64,000 bases of DNA from Spongilla lacustris (GCA_949361645.1 OX442415.1:17573269-17637268); one strand, 5' to 3'. Positions 25,001 to 36,991 are shown, counted from the first letter of the stretch. Program-made: numbers and translations. The notes: a model not told the origin generated them from the letters alone.

Positions 25001-25451
25001 GACCCTTTCCCATTGTGGTTGAATAAACAAATAAACATCACAAAATGTGGGCGTATCAACTAAATCAACGTTACGTCAGCGTCATGTGCGTATCCTAAAC
25101 AAAACAATTGATACAAAAGTTGTTATGCAATCGGGAAGTAAATTGCTAGTGAGCACATGGAATAAGCTATTTCAGATACATAAAAATCGCCGAATTGTAA
25201 ATCTGGCCATTTTGTAACACAATGCCGTATGGGTCAGGAAAAACATCTTCATCCACATGCAGTATCTGAAAACAACATCTTAGCGCCAAAAAAAATCTAA
25301 CAATTAACATACAACAGATGATATATGTACGATACCAAAGCAGGGTTTTGGGCGCGCACGTGACGTTTATATGTTTATACGCCCCTGTCTTATGACATTT
25401 TTGTTTATACTATGACGTTTTATGTTTATACACCCACAATGGAAAAGGGTC
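25001..25451. mobile_element. MITE with GACCCTTTCCCATTGTGG-type ends
   Basis: The left end is GACCCTTTCCCATTGTGG and the right end is CCACAATGGAAAAGGGTC, with TA on both sides. The related unoccupied sequence near 25850 (CCCTATTTCATATGGC) lacks the insert. Interior TGTTTATA repeats match across the arms. TA duplication fits a Tc1/mariner-type non-autonomous element. Confidence 0.75.
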
Positions 25452-25455
25452 TATT

Positions 25456-25860
25456 ACATATGGCATTACATTGCATTGTATGCCACATGGTTTTGCAAGT
25501 GTTTAGGACTATTTCGTACCTTACAGTTTTACTCTAAATAAAGACTACCTCTGTTACGCCCAGTTCCTTACTGCTAGTTCCACCCCCTCACCAAAAAGGA
25601 TGCAAAATCAACCTCAGATGCACATATAACTGGACTAGAGAAATGGTTACAAATATAAGATTACTGACCTCTATAATTTAAAACTAAATATTCAGATCTT
25701 GGCGTGTCCATGGCTTACAAGGCAATAAACAAGAAACCTCACAGAACTTTGAGTGAACCTGCTTAGCAGGCAAGTGTATGCAATATTAAAACAGTATTCT
25801 GCAGTGAGCAGTCTCTATGTATCATTGTTTAATTTATGCATAAAAACTAACTTCCCTATT
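25456..25860. repeat. Direct repeat block, copy 2
   Basis: This is the second copy of 24580-25000 in the same orientation, with small indels (for example CAAAATCAACCTCAG against CAAAATCCACCTCAG). Confidence 0.8.
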
Positions 25861-27352
25861 TCATATGGCATTACATTGCATTGTATGCAACATGGTTTTG
25901 CAAGTTTTTAGGAATATTTCCTACCTTACAGTTTAACTCTAAATAAAGACTACCTCTGTTACGAGCTACCGAAAAAAGAAGTACCAATAAATGCAGTTTA
26001 GCTATAGGTCTACATAATAGGTCTAAATACCATGATTATTGGTTGATGTCCAAGTCATACCCCAGATTTTTTCTCAGGTTACTAACGCATGTTCTTTCAA
26101 TTTTCCAGTGTGTTTACAAACCTAACAAGATGTTGGTATGCTTATTTGGTTTCAATGATTTTTTGGTCTGTATGACTGTGTCAACTTTCCAAATTAGGAT
26201 GAAGACTGAGGTTGAATTAAGTTTTTAGTAGTGATGTCAGCGCAGACAATGCACTAACTACAGGTTTCAATACAAGAAATGGCTTGGTAGGCCAAAATGG
26301 TGGCTTATATCTGTGCAGGAGTATGTCAGTGGGAATATCAATGGTTTACAGACATCAACACAAAAAGCTCATGTGGAAAATTAAAAAGAAGCATCTCAAA
26401 AGGGTTTGGGAGTACCACCATCTGTGTGCCCTCCTAAAGATAACCCTTTGAAATTTAATAAGAACTCCTTGCAAGGAATGTGGAATCACAAGAGAGTAAA
26501 ACTAATGAAATTACTCATTTCTAAGCAGATACTCAGTTCCAAGTTGCAAACTGTTATATAATAAGTAAAGCAAAATGACAATTTCATTAGACAGCTAAAA
26601 GAGGAATCAAAAAGATGCCACTTTGAAATGGGTGTCGACTGATAATTAAACATGAAATGTCTTCGTTAAAACATTCTAACATCAAAATTAGGTCTGCTCA
26701 TAGTAGATGTGAAAAATAAAGAGCATTCTAAAGAGAAGTAATACCTTTTTATGTAGGAAGGTCCATAATTTTGAGTTCGATTAAGGTCTAAAGCAGATCA
26801 GAACCACAATTTAGCATAATGCATCAGTCAGAATTTTTTTTGTATACATGTAGGACAAGCTCAAATAATCAAGTTGCTTATGAACTAAATATTGCTAAAG
26901 ACCAGGATAAATGGCTATTTGGAGGAAAAAAACCCAGAAAAAAAAAAGATAACTGTTAAATGCACTGCCTTTTGCAACACAACTTTCTTCAAAGTAGTGG
27001 ATGAATCTTACATAAATATTTGTAAAAGCAAAGACATGCAATCCAGAAGTGACGTTTGTGAATGACGCTCAATGTAAAATTGTATAGTAATACAGCGTAT
27101 AAGGTAACTTCTACCTATTGGAAACATGGAAGCACTCAAGAATGTTCAATGACTTAACATGAATTCTTAGTTGACTATATATCACTGACGATTTGCACAT
27201 TGTGAAATCGATGCATAACATTTTTCTATGTATCTTACGTGTGTTTGCGACTTGCTAATCTTTTTAGGCGTGATTATAGTATATATTGTACTTGCTATAG
27301 CGAAGAGAACAAAAAAACGTCATATTTTTTTTATGCGCTACCGCATGGATCA

Positions 27353-27587
27353 TGCACCTATCAATGGTAAGTGCAACCCCCCACCTGGGACATATAGGAG
27401 ATTAATGGGGGATTTGACCATTGTTTCTACACATTGGGTGTGGTCAACAGCAAATGACGCTGCAAATTGACCAGTTATTAACCCACAACCATGGGGCATT
27501 TCGTTTGATAAATGTCAAATCCCCCATATGTCCCGGATAGTGGGGGGGGGGGGGGGGGGGCCGTTGCACTTATCACCGATAGGTGCA
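27353..27587. mobile_element. 235-bp inverted-repeat insertion specific to the left arm
   Basis: The ends are TGCACCTATCAATGGTAAG and, inverted, TGCACCTATCGGTGATAAG. Both are followed inward by GTGCAAC and a C- or G-run. The homologous sites at about 24440 and in the right arm at about 59860 read straight through (CATGG ATTACAATTCCCTC), so the insertion postdates the duplication. Exact target-duplication bases are not certain. Confidence 0.7.
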
Positions 27588-27724
27588 TTACGTTCCCTCA
27601 AAATGCAATGTTTGGATCGCTATAACTCTGTCACACGTTTCACATATCATTTCAATTCATTGAATTTGGTATTCAAGGCTATATCAAACTAAATGCAAAA
27701 TATAGTGTTTGAAAAATATATACC

Positions 27725-28065
27725 CGTACCTACCAATGTGGCTTCAGTACCTCACGGCCTACCAAGTCTGGGCAAATATGCTAGAAGCACACTGAAGGGG
27801 GGGGAGGGGAGGGGGTCATGTAGAGCAATTTCCAAGTTATGCTCTCACTAACCTGATCCCGCATGGTCGCCGAATCTGTTCCAATGGGTCTCTGCAACGG
27901 TCGTATATACACTTTACTTCCTGCACCAACGCCGTTCACAAAGTAAGTAGTGTACCCCTCGGGAGGGCATGGAACAAGGTTAGGAAGGTGCTTTCAGGTC
28001 CCTTCTTCTTTGATAAGGACCGCCAGGAGCGGAAACTTCTTTCTTTTAACTTCATCCACGTCAAT
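27725..28065 (-). pseudogene. Degraded HECT-family first exons (left arm)
   Basis: Reading the minus strand, codons for LVPCPPEGYTTYF, GSKVYIRPLQRPIGTDSATM and RDQ precede a GTTAGT donor. This matches the end of the first exon of the HECT gene at 47020-47169. An in-frame TGA lies in GGGACCTGAAAGC (about 27990). A degraded zinc-finger exon follows at about 27790-27730, where the first cysteine region reads as a stop. The right arm carries the same TGA. The copy is therefore a pseudogene fragment that was already broken before the inverted duplication. Confidence 0.75.
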
Positions 28066-28238
28066 TACTAAGGCAAATGAGCACATGTATGTGCAGTTGG
28101 ACTTTTATTTATACGTTAGAACGGAGCAAAGTAATAATACAATCTACTCACATGGGAAACACCAGCATTAGCAGGGCCATTCTTAGCATTTCCATCTAAC
28201 GCGCTCATAAAAACTGAAAAATATGGACACGAGTTCAT

Positions 28239-28436
28239 TTGTCATTGCGCATGCGTATGATTGCTATAGTTACTGCGATCAGCTCAGAAAATAAATCTGA
28301 CGTATTGGTTGATCAGTCTCTTAATGATTCAGCAGAGGTCGTCACCAAAAACAGCTTTGGTGGATGGGCACAAGCATTGCATCTGCATCTGCTTGTGAAG
28401 GAGCTTGCATTTTTAAAAGTCTCATCTCGCGATTAG
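28239..28436 (+). CDS. Short conserved frame next to the broken HECT exon; function unknown
   Basis: This 65-codon frame includes SSENKSDVLVDQSLNDSAEV and is oriented away from the broken HECT first exon, which could place both on a shared promoter. The right arm carries the counterpart at about 58990-59170 with changes. No domain is recognisable. It may be a first exon or may be chance preserved by duplication. Confidence 0.2.
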   Translation: MSLRMRMIAIVTAISSENKSDVLVDQSLNDSAEVVTKNSFGGWAQALHLHLLVKELAFLKVSSRD

Positions 28437-29189
28437 TAAGGGGATCACTTGAGCACATGATTGTACTTGTACATACTGGTGATTTGTTTTCGTCCTATAA
28501 CGTCATAATGATATTACGTCTTTATACGGCTCTGTAAGCCATTCTTTAACTGGAACGGCTGTTTGCTTGCTGGACGCGATTTTCTAGTAGGCTACCTCAC
28601 GCGACTCGGTTACGAACTGTACCTGACCAATTCATCCCAACGGTTTCATCCCAGTGCGATTCTGTTACTGCTGTGTCGTTGGTAGGCCTAGGTCATATCT
28701 GTAAAAGACTGTATGCCTTTCCTTAATTTTGGGTACGGATGACTGTTCTTTTGTTCGCAACCACGCTTTTAGTAGGCCTAGGCCTACGTAACAGGTGCTG
28801 GCCGGCGCGCTAAACGTAGATGTGCACAGTGTACTACGTACGTGCCTTCTGGCTGTCATCCCATTCTGACACCTTATCACCTTAGGAGAGGTAACGAAGC
28901 TAAGAAGAGAAGCATTTTTTAAGCAATGGGTGCATGACATTACGAGTGCGTAGAAGAAAGTATATGACTGGGAAACAAAGGCTTTGCTTGTCCCTATACC
29001 ACTTGTGAACCTGGACTATACGTGACTGATTCATTGATCCTTTTCCAATTCCCTTACTTCTAATCTATATCTATGACATAATCTAGTCTGGGGATCAGAC
29101 CATAAATGAGAATATGACCATCAATATATTCTCACATATGGTCTGGTCCCAAGACTAGATATAACCTACAAATTAAAGGCGTTTGTGTG

Positions 29190-29590
29190 ACAGCTAGTAC
29201 ATGTACATGAGGTGTGAGTGAACATGCATTTATTATTTTTGTGTGTCATTACTTTTCACAAGATTGATTGGAATAGGCCACCTCCGTAACACACACATGT
29301 ATATGCCATAAAAGTGAGGCAAATTTGGACGGTGGAGAATAGGGCACAGTTATGTACACATGTACATGTAAGGATGGCTGTGATGTCCTAGTCAAAATGT
29401 TCCACATTTCTCCATGTTAGCAGGCTGACCTCTCCACCCTACTGCACTTCCTGAGTACCAAATACAGCACTTTACTCTGGCAGTTGTGTTCCCCATGCAG
29501 CTGACGGTATCATCTTCCATTCTGTGTATCAGAGGTACAGTCATCATGTATAGAAAGGAATTGAAAACTGCAAAATTTTGTGATATTAGA
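29190..29590. repeat. Dispersed repeat shared with 15-17 kb and 58 kb
   Basis: It contains GTCCTAGTCAAAATGTTCC, AGCAGGCTGACCTCTCCACC, and a stretch around ATCATCTTCCATTCTGTGTA. It is homologous to the outer arms at 15045-15610 and 16850-17330, and it is part of the left arm of the large inverted duplication. Confidence 0.75.
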
Positions 29591-29644
29591 AAAACTTTGC
29601 AAAGATGTCTACATGTCCCCTTTTAATGCCTCCCACTCACATCA

Positions 29645-29930
29645 CATCCTTCTGCTGCATTGGCCCCAAGCAGTCCAGCTGCTCCATGGCACACAGCCCC
29701 TCACAGACTAAGTGCCCCTTCGAGTCCAGCTGCTCCATTGCACACAGCCCCACACAGCCTAGGTGCCCCTTCAAGTCCAGCTGCTCCATTGTATACAGCC
29801 CTACACAGCCTAGGTGCCTCATCAAATCCAGCTGCTCCATTGCACACAGCCCCACACAGCCTAGGTGCCCCTTCAAGTCCAGCTGCTTCATTGCACACAG
29901 CCCCACACAGCCCAGGTGCACCTGCAGGGG
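29645..29930. repeat. Outlying 33/54-bp minisatellite units
   Basis: There are five units of about 54 bp of TCCAGCTGCTCCATTGCACA, CAGCCCCACACAGCCTAGGT and GCCCCTTCAAG. They belong to the family of the 17.6-19.9 kb array. The right-arm partner at 57010-57260 has shortened, differently arranged units. Confidence 0.9.
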
Positions 29931-30599
29931 AGAAGTATATAGCTGTACATGTAGTGCATTGATTGTGTTGCATCAACAAAGGCCTCATCAGTGTTCAGCC
30001 CGGATTTATGTTGGAAACTGTCTGGTGGCCCAACTTCATGTATGTGTTGCTGCTAGCTTAATACATGTATACATGACTGTGTAACCGGCCAGCTGCAGGC
30101 GAGACACATACTAGCACTCTACAGCACAGCTCACGGGGTAAATGCAAGAGCTATAAAAGTAATGACTTAAGTTGATCTATGATTAGGTGGCATACAAGTC
30201 CATAACTGAGTTCATATTCATATTATCTTAAAATGGTCAGAAACTGTTACTCATTCTCACCATAGATCAGGATACATTTATTGATTAAATGTGTCTCTAA
30301 TGTTCCTCAATGATCGATACTGGTAAGGCCACTATCCAATACAATTGGGAACAGATTTACATACATGATTAATAGCATAAAGTAAGGCAATACTTTCCTT
30401 GAATTGTGTGCAAACTAATTATGATGATACATTGTGAAGAATACATGTTGAATGAATATATGAGTCCCTTCCCTTCCCAGTTAAAACTTTGAAAACAGTT
30501 ACCTGCAATTATACAAGAATAAATATATCTTGCCTTCATGAAACAACCACGGTATATTTGGCACAGGTCAGCTTCCTCATTCATCAACATTTATATTTA

Positions 30600-31093
30600 T
30601 ATTGAAATTAAACTAACGTACAAGGTACTATACATTGATATATAATATCTGCATGGTGTTTTTTTGTTGTTGAAATTTAAAGGCAATTTAAGACACAACA
30701 AATCAATAATTTGTCCACTCATATTTTGTGGTAAAAGTGGCAATCACTCATGCATGGGGACAGTATTAAACCTCTTCATTCATAAAGCAAACAAATTAGG
30801 CATATATAGGAGCTGCAGGCTGCATGCTATATATCCCATAAGGTAGGAAGTCTTCTTGATTCTGCACTAACATCATCTCGATCAATTGACGTGTACGTAT
30901 TATGATTTTGGGGTGTGTGGTCAAAATGGGCATGTTTGCATGTGGTTTATTTTATAAAAGGCTGGCATACATGGGCGGCTTCCAGCCGACTAATTGCATG
31001 CAACTCCAATGAATACGAGTACATGTGTGCTTATTCTTTCTCCATAAAGTAATAGTAACAAATTGCAAAGTTGACATTACACACAACATTCAC
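30600..31093. other. Spacer downstream of the transposase gene
   Basis: No exon is supported. The last 80 bases resemble sequences just 3' of the other transposase copies (ACAAATTGCAAAG.TGACAT), so part of it probably belongs to the transposon. No clear inverted terminus was found. Confidence 0.4.
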
Positions 31094-33305
31094 TTACAAT
31101 CTACTATTTACAAATTGCAAAGCAGAAATATACAAATCAATGCCATGGTTTAAGCTTTCATCAAGCGGATGAACCGTTTCCTGCAAATCGTCTAATAGAC
31201 CATCTGCTAAAGGACATTGAATATAAGGTACTGTGACCTCATAATCATCGTCATTTCTGGAAACAGCAAGTGGACCATTCCAGTCGATACCATAAGTATT
31301 CAAATCCTCCTGCAAAGCAATATATAATTAACATAATCATACATGTAACAAAATATCTTTCCCCTTCATATTTGCATGTAGTATAGCCAACTACTGAATA
31401 TAATTATTGTGCGGGCAAGCATTTTGCTTATATAGCATGCAGATATTTAGCCAGTTTATATATTTCCTGTACTGTAAGTATATGGTGTTCATAATAATGA
31501 CTTTAATGCCCAAATTACAACTTTACAGCCATGTACATTCTAATAACCTATGCTATATGCGAGACAGTAAAAATACTTCCTAGTATCATGTTGTCAGCCA
31601 TTTAACTGGTTTATATACAGTACCGTGTGCTATAGTGTCTTGTATTTAAACAGTGCATGAAATGCACCATTTTTTTCCCAACACAATAAAGTATTATAAA
31701 TGCCATACCTCAGGTATGTTTTCTGCATTGGATTCTCCACTGATCCATAACTGGCATGGTGAAAGGTAGCCTTCAGAACTTAGAGGATGCTGATTCCATG
31801 CCTCCTTAAATACTTGCAAGCTGTTATTGATACGACTTAAAAATATATAATGGAGACAATAGAGATGCACTTCATTTTCACAATCTAGCAGCCCCTCCTC
31901 TTCCATGGTATAGAACAGATTGTAATACAATACAGTGCACAGTGTGAACACATCTCTCCACAACCTCTCAATACGCTGATTGTGGACACTGCGCCCAGTA
32001 ATGAAGCTACCTGGTCCACGTAATGGATGTTCTAGCATTAGTCGAGCAACTTCTCTATTTTCTCCACCTCTGTCAGCACGGATTCGGGTTGGTAGCCCAA
32101 ATTCTCTTACAGAAGCAAGAAACAACTGCACAACTGTGTCTGCCCGATTGTTGTTGGAGCAGTGAAGGTATATGATTCGACGACTATAGCCATCAATGCA
32201 TCCGTGAATAACAAACCGCCAGCTGAAAATATATGATATATACATTATGCATGATTGGGACATTGTAATAAATTGTGCCCATTTGCATAATAATTGCATT
32301 TATATGCATAACGATCACAATTAGTTTATTTTTGATGCCCATGCACCAAGTTAGGGTATAAACTACATATACCATACAGATTGTGATAGTGGAGATTAGG
32401 ACGACATGACAATATATATTTTATAAGAAGGGCAAGAGAGAGATATAATTTACAAGGCCTTCAATTTGACTACATATGTATATTTCGAGAGTTCCAACGT
32501 CTTATATACTTATTAAGCCCATATTTGCATGTGTGTATAGTAGTAGTTCACATAAATTTCATTATACAAGGCAAGTTACTTATACTACTTCTAAAACGTA
32601 CCGTATTAATTTGTGGTTGCCATCAATGTGGTACAATGCTTTGGGTCCAGAGACACAGTATACACGCCTATAGACAGTTGACAAACGGCGCATCATACTT
32701 CCATCATGGTCAACCCTTCTCTGAGATTCTCTAATCCTCTGCTGCTGAACCCTCAAGCCTAAGGCTAGCAGATGGCCCCGCATTAGCCTATTGCCGCATA
32801 AAGGGTATTCATTTTGAATGCTTCGAACCACTTGATCCAGGTAATCGTCGGTTACGTTTGCATATTGACCTGAGATTGATAACCCAAATTCCGACATTCG
32901 TCTGTGTACAGTCCGTTGTGAAACGCCGAGAATATCAGCGATTTGGGGAACCGTAAAATGGCTATCGATAAGATATTCCAGTTGTTCGTAAGAGACAAGA
33001 AATCTTGGCCTTCCTACATTACCAGTGATATCGGTCGGGGGTTGAGTTCGACGATTGCCGCGTCTTTTTACTTCCAGCAATTCGTTTAGGAAACACAAAG
33101 CCATTCGTACGCATTCCACTGCACCCCTTTGATCCATCATGACCTCCGCAACTAGCAATTCGCGAAACACTAATTCCACAGTTGTAACGATGCCTTCCAA
33201 TTCATCAAGTGACATGTCTCTTCCATCCTGAATTGTAGCTAAAGAGTTAACTACAGTTAGTATAGTGTTCCTGACAAATTCCAACTCCATTGTTGTTTTA
33301 TTCAA
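31094..33305 (-). CDS. Integrase-like DDE transposase, intact three-exon gene
   Basis: The minus-strand exons are 33305-32602, 32222-31709 and 31309-31094. The introns of 379 and 399 bp have clean GT-AG borders, phases agree, and the product is 477 residues. The second junction reads HKLIR|WRFVIHGCIDGYSRR across a split arginine codon. Residues 104-145 (SYEQLEYLIDSHFTVPQIAD onward to SQRTVHRRM) form a helix-turn-helix. The catalytic core follows: D228 in YHIDGNH, D285 in RADRGGEN and E320 in NQRIERLW, giving 34 residues between the last two as in retroviral and IS3-type integrases. The C-terminal exon contains YGIDWNGPLAV. The family is a eukaryotic DNA transposon group with an rve-like core, and IS3EU-type is my best guess. 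Three decayed relatives lie at 10.7, 12.7-14.6 and 63.6 kb. No terminal inverted repeats were resolved, so domestication cannot be excluded. The start could also be the methionine at residue 6. Confidence 0.85.
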
Positions 33306-33612
33306 AGCGCACCTTGAATGACAATGTAGGCGTAACGCACCCGCCTACCAGCGAGCTTAGCGGTAACTACTATAGTAAATACTAGTAAGTTTTTTTTTAC
33401 AGCGGCGTAGGAAGGGAGGCCGTGGGGGGTGGGCAAACTTAGATAGTCATCATGGGAAGCGTAGGTACCCCTCCCGCCCAGCCAGCTATTTCCAGGGAGA
33501 GCGGGAGCTCTCGGTGCAGTAAAACATTTACTGTTTTTAGAACAAAATCCGTACTTCCGACAGCACTATACACGGGTGTTCCGTGTTACTGTACGATTTT
33601 GAGCTTTTCGAT

Positions 33613-33775
33613 TAGTCTCGCAAGCCAGACGTACTTAGTTGGGCGTAGCCCGACCTTCGCGAAAGTCGGGCTACGCCCAACTAGTACTTAGTCGTCCGAT
33701 ATATGTCGGACTGGGGACGAGAAAACCATACCAGACCGTTTAATAGTAAGTACGTCGGTCTGGCTTGCGAGACTA
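33613..33775. mobile_element. Short hairpin MITE, TAGTCTCG ends
   Basis: The left end TAGTCTCGCAAGCCAGACGT pairs with the right end GGTCTGGCTTGCGAGACTA. A second hairpin at about 33637-33682 (AGTTGGGCGTAGCCCGAC against GTCGGGCTACGCCCAACT) is nested inside. Flanks TTTCGAT and CTTCGAT could be an eroded target duplication. Related ends occur at 47817-47906 and as a fragment at about 33835. Confidence 0.7.
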
Positions 33776-34400
33776 CTTCGATCCCCCACCGATTACTTGC
33801 ACAGCATGTAAGCGATACTATTTACATGCAGTTGGGTCTGGGTACGAGACAACCACCCACCCCACAGCAAGTGCAACTTATATAACGCAGTTTTGAAGCC
33901 ACAAAAAAATGCTTAAAATGCAGATAGAATCGCTAGGCTTTCTGTAAGAGATACTGTATACAACGATGGATAGCACTGGAACGAATTTGGTAAAATGTTA
34001 TTATATTGATCATTTGGCGTACGCCGCATTTAAATTGCAAGGGGGGCGGGGGTGGGGTGGGGGGGGGGGGGGGGGGGGGGGGCAAATGCCCCATGCTATA
34101 TGTGCAAATTACGCATCTATCTGTAATGCCGCTGGTGTAGTGGGGGGACAGTTGCCCCCTCTCCTCCCCTCCCCCCTTTTTTTCGTACGGTACAGAAACA
34201 AATGTCATTGTGTCTAAGAAGACCTTGAGTGCTGGAGCTCTTCTTTATGCACTGACGTACCCTCTCTCATGCTATGACGTAATTTATGGATATTACGTCT
34301 GTTCACTAATCCTAACCATAATATTATATAATAATACAAATAATAAAATTAAAATAAGAAAAACAATAAAATTAATGAAGTTTTAAAAGTTGAAAGGGCT

Positions 34401-35100
34401 TTACACAGCTGATAGATTGACCTTGCTGTCAAAAATTGCAAGGTCAATTGATGTATCAAAGAGATGCTGTGGCCTGTGGTAAGAAGAGCGCGAACCACGG
34501 AGGCACATGATAGCTGACCTAAGTAGGGAGAAGCTCACTTTGCAGCGAAGCCAGAATAGTGTTTTACTGTACGGTTGTTCCTGCTTGTCCGCGATCAATG
34601 AAGCAAGTCTCTTGAAAACTACTGTAGCAGTTGATCCCAATCCGCCTGTGGATGAGAAAACTAATGGCGAAAAGGAACCAAACTCAATTTCCCGAATGCG
34701 TTGTTCATATGCACGTTTCTTTTCCAGTTCAGCACGGCGGTAGCACTGTGGTAAAGGGACTTTGCTTAAAGTAGCACAAAAAGGATTGAAAACCCTAACA
34801 TCAAAGTAAGTCTTTTGTCTATTATGCCCCCAAAAATTCTCAGCAACGATGTCAAGACGAGCATCATCAGATGAAATAGATGTTTTTTTGTGTTAGGTGT
34901 TCGCCTGAAAGCTTCTGCAGTACAGGCTCAATGCCTACATTGTTGCTCACTTCAGTCAGAAGGGTGGCAGTGATATCTCGAAGTTCCGCATTGTGACGGA
35001 TGGAGGGATATCCACCACAGGGACTAACCCTAACCCAACATTTCGTGGCAAGCAGGAATGTAACTATCGCTGTACAATTATCACGCACAAATTAAATATT
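34401..35100 (-). pseudogene. Retroelement C-terminal endonuclease fragment
   Basis: On the minus strand the peptide series GGYPSIRHNAELRD, EPVLQKLSGE, DDARLDIVAENFWG, FDVRVFNPF, QCYRRAELEKKRAYEQR, KRLASLIADK and LLRSAIMCLRGSRSS is read in order, with at least one frame change near 34865. The RHN, ARLDI and FDVRV segments are the pattern I associate with the restriction-like endonuclease tail of some non-LTR retrotransposons. There is no reverse transcriptase upstream on this strand. A short AT-rich run (34320-34380) lies just beyond the stop and could be the 3' tail. It is a truncated, broken insertion. Confidence 0.55.
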
Positions 35101-35299
35101 CTATATATTAATTACTCTGAAGCAAGGCGATCATATCAAACCATCTATGATCAAACCAGCGTTCTGCGCACAGTAGCGCCTCCGGCGTGGGCTGAAATAA
35201 AACACGAGCTTGTATTTGCCATCCATGATATCTGTATCATCTATACCTCCAGTGTTGACAGCAGAAATGTTGCGTTCCATTATTGCTCTCACCGATCAG

Positions 35300-35538
35300 T
35301 CGACTGTTCCCCCGTCTAGCTGGATTTGTTAGCGGATCAGCCAACTAGCGGATTGGCCGACTGTTCCCCCGTCTAGCTGGATTTGTTAGCGGATCAGCCC
35401 ACTAGCGGATTGGCTGACTGTTCCCCCGTCTAGCTGGATTTGTTAGCGGATCAGCCAACTAGCGGATCGGCCGGCTGTTCCCCCGTTTGGCTGGATTTGT
35501 TAGCGGATCAGTAGACTGTTCCCCCGTCTAGCTGGGCT
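35300..35538. repeat. 57-bp tandem repeat
   Basis: There are just over four copies of a 57-bp unit containing CTGTTCCCCCGTCTAGCTGG, ATTTGTTAGCGGATCAGCC and ACTAGCGGATTGGC. Copies differ at few positions; the last is shortened. Confidence 0.9.
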
Positions 35539-35889
35539 TAGTAGTTTAGCTTAGGTTCAGCAGTATGTACGGATGTATATATATGTTAAAAAAAGTAAAG
35601 ACATGCGGCTTTGAGGTGTGGATAAGATGATAATTAATTTGAATTGGTTATCTGTTCCGTAAAAGTATAAGTGTGAGGGGGGGAGGAGAGATCTACACAA
35701 GATCCCATGACGCTTCTTACTGAGTACAGCGAGTGGATTTGGTCGTAGCCCCAGTTCTTCGGTGGCTTGAAATGGCACGATCAATAGCTTCCTTCGAATA
35801 ATACAACGCTTCAATGAGTTGTGAATTCGACTGTGGCCCCTGTACATGTCATAGGATATCTCCTATCTGATTGGTAGCGCCATCATTCC

Positions 35890-35995
35890 GGTGTCAGGTA
35901 GAATTGGGGACCCCATAGAATTGGGGACCCCCCGTCCCCAATTCTACGTACTTTTTTGGGGACCCTTGCGTAGAAATGGGGACCCTTTACTTGTG
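35890..35995. repeat. GGTGTCA…AGAATTGGGGACC repeat, copy 1
   Basis: CCGGTGTCAGGTAGAATTGG with repeated GAATTGGGGACCCC recurs inverted at 44318-44406, where GGTCCCTAATTCTACGTGAC closes the repeat. It looks like the end of a dispersed element. Confidence 0.55.
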
Positions 35996-36991
35996 AAGGA
36001 CTGCATGCATGGGAAGAAGTCCTTCTTGTATATACGCAACTAATGCTAGATCAACAGCCTCAATACCCTGAGTCGAGGTGTTGATTAATTCCATTCGTTG
36101 GAGGCCCAACACCGTCGAAGAGTCTATATCTAGAAGGCTACTTTCTTTTGTGTCCATCGTTTATCTGGCCGCTGGGCCATGCGTACTGATTTTGTGTGTG
36201 CATGCAGGAGCTTCTCTCTGTGCATGTGCATATGCATGTGTATCTATCAGCTGAACTTTGCTACTGCCCTGAGCCTGTGGCCGTGCGTACTTCAGATCTA
36301 CCCTGCAGGCTAGAAAAGCTAGTGGCAGACTGGCAACAGGCGGTTTACTTAAAAAAAAAATGTTTGGCTGTAAAAGGCACCGGACTTACTCTACACGGGT
36401 CGATTTGAGAATCTAAAGCATGCAAGGTTTGCAATTGCAAGTGTGCCACGTCACATAGTTTCTCTTTCTCTGCATGCAACGAGCGAGTAGACGATGGATG
36501 TCCGGCAAGGTGCTGTTTATACCTAGCTTAGACGATTGTTTGTTTGCAAGGTAATCATTTCAAACTGATAGGTATAGATGACAAAGTTTTACTTCCAAAG
36601 CCTGTGAGATTCAAATTTTCTAAGTGATGCTGTACTTTTTGTTCACATACATACATATTATTTCAATGTGGACTGCATCAGAGTCAAAATGCTTACGAAA
36701 ATGGTTATTTAAACAGCTGTTTTTGAGGTACCCACACATTATATTAATTTCATGTTGAATGTATAATGATTATAGCAATTCCTCAAGAGTTCAAATGAAT
36801 ATACATGTGTACTGGAAACACACTGATATCATGCACATCGTATCAGGCATGCTAAAATGTATAGAAGTTCAATGCAAGGTGTCATTTGAAAAAGTTGAAT
36901 AGTAAGCAAGCTTCATTCATTTGTTTTAATCATTGCATATATGCATATACATAGATTGTGAGGAATCAAATGATAGCAGCCATATTGGCAT
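35995..36991. other. Non-coding stretch left of the long-TIR unit
   Basis: An open frame at 36196-36408 has no recognisable feature. No splice-linked exon or structured repeat was found here. Confidence 0.45.

Larger units (their letters stand above)
25885..30505 (+). repeat. Left arm of large inverted duplication
   Basis: The arm can be followed inverted in 56320-61490. Matching landmarks include AAAGAAGTACC, ATTTTTTCTCAGGTTACTAACG, TTGCTTATGAACTAAATATTG, CATTGGAACAGATTCGGCGA (reversed), the GGGAAACAAAGGCTTTG region and CAATACAATTGGGAACAG. A partial further copy of part of the arm lies at 23838-24560. The arm contains broken first exons of the HECT family and outlying minisatellite units. 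Arm-specific differences include the 27353-27587 insertion. Confidence 0.85.
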
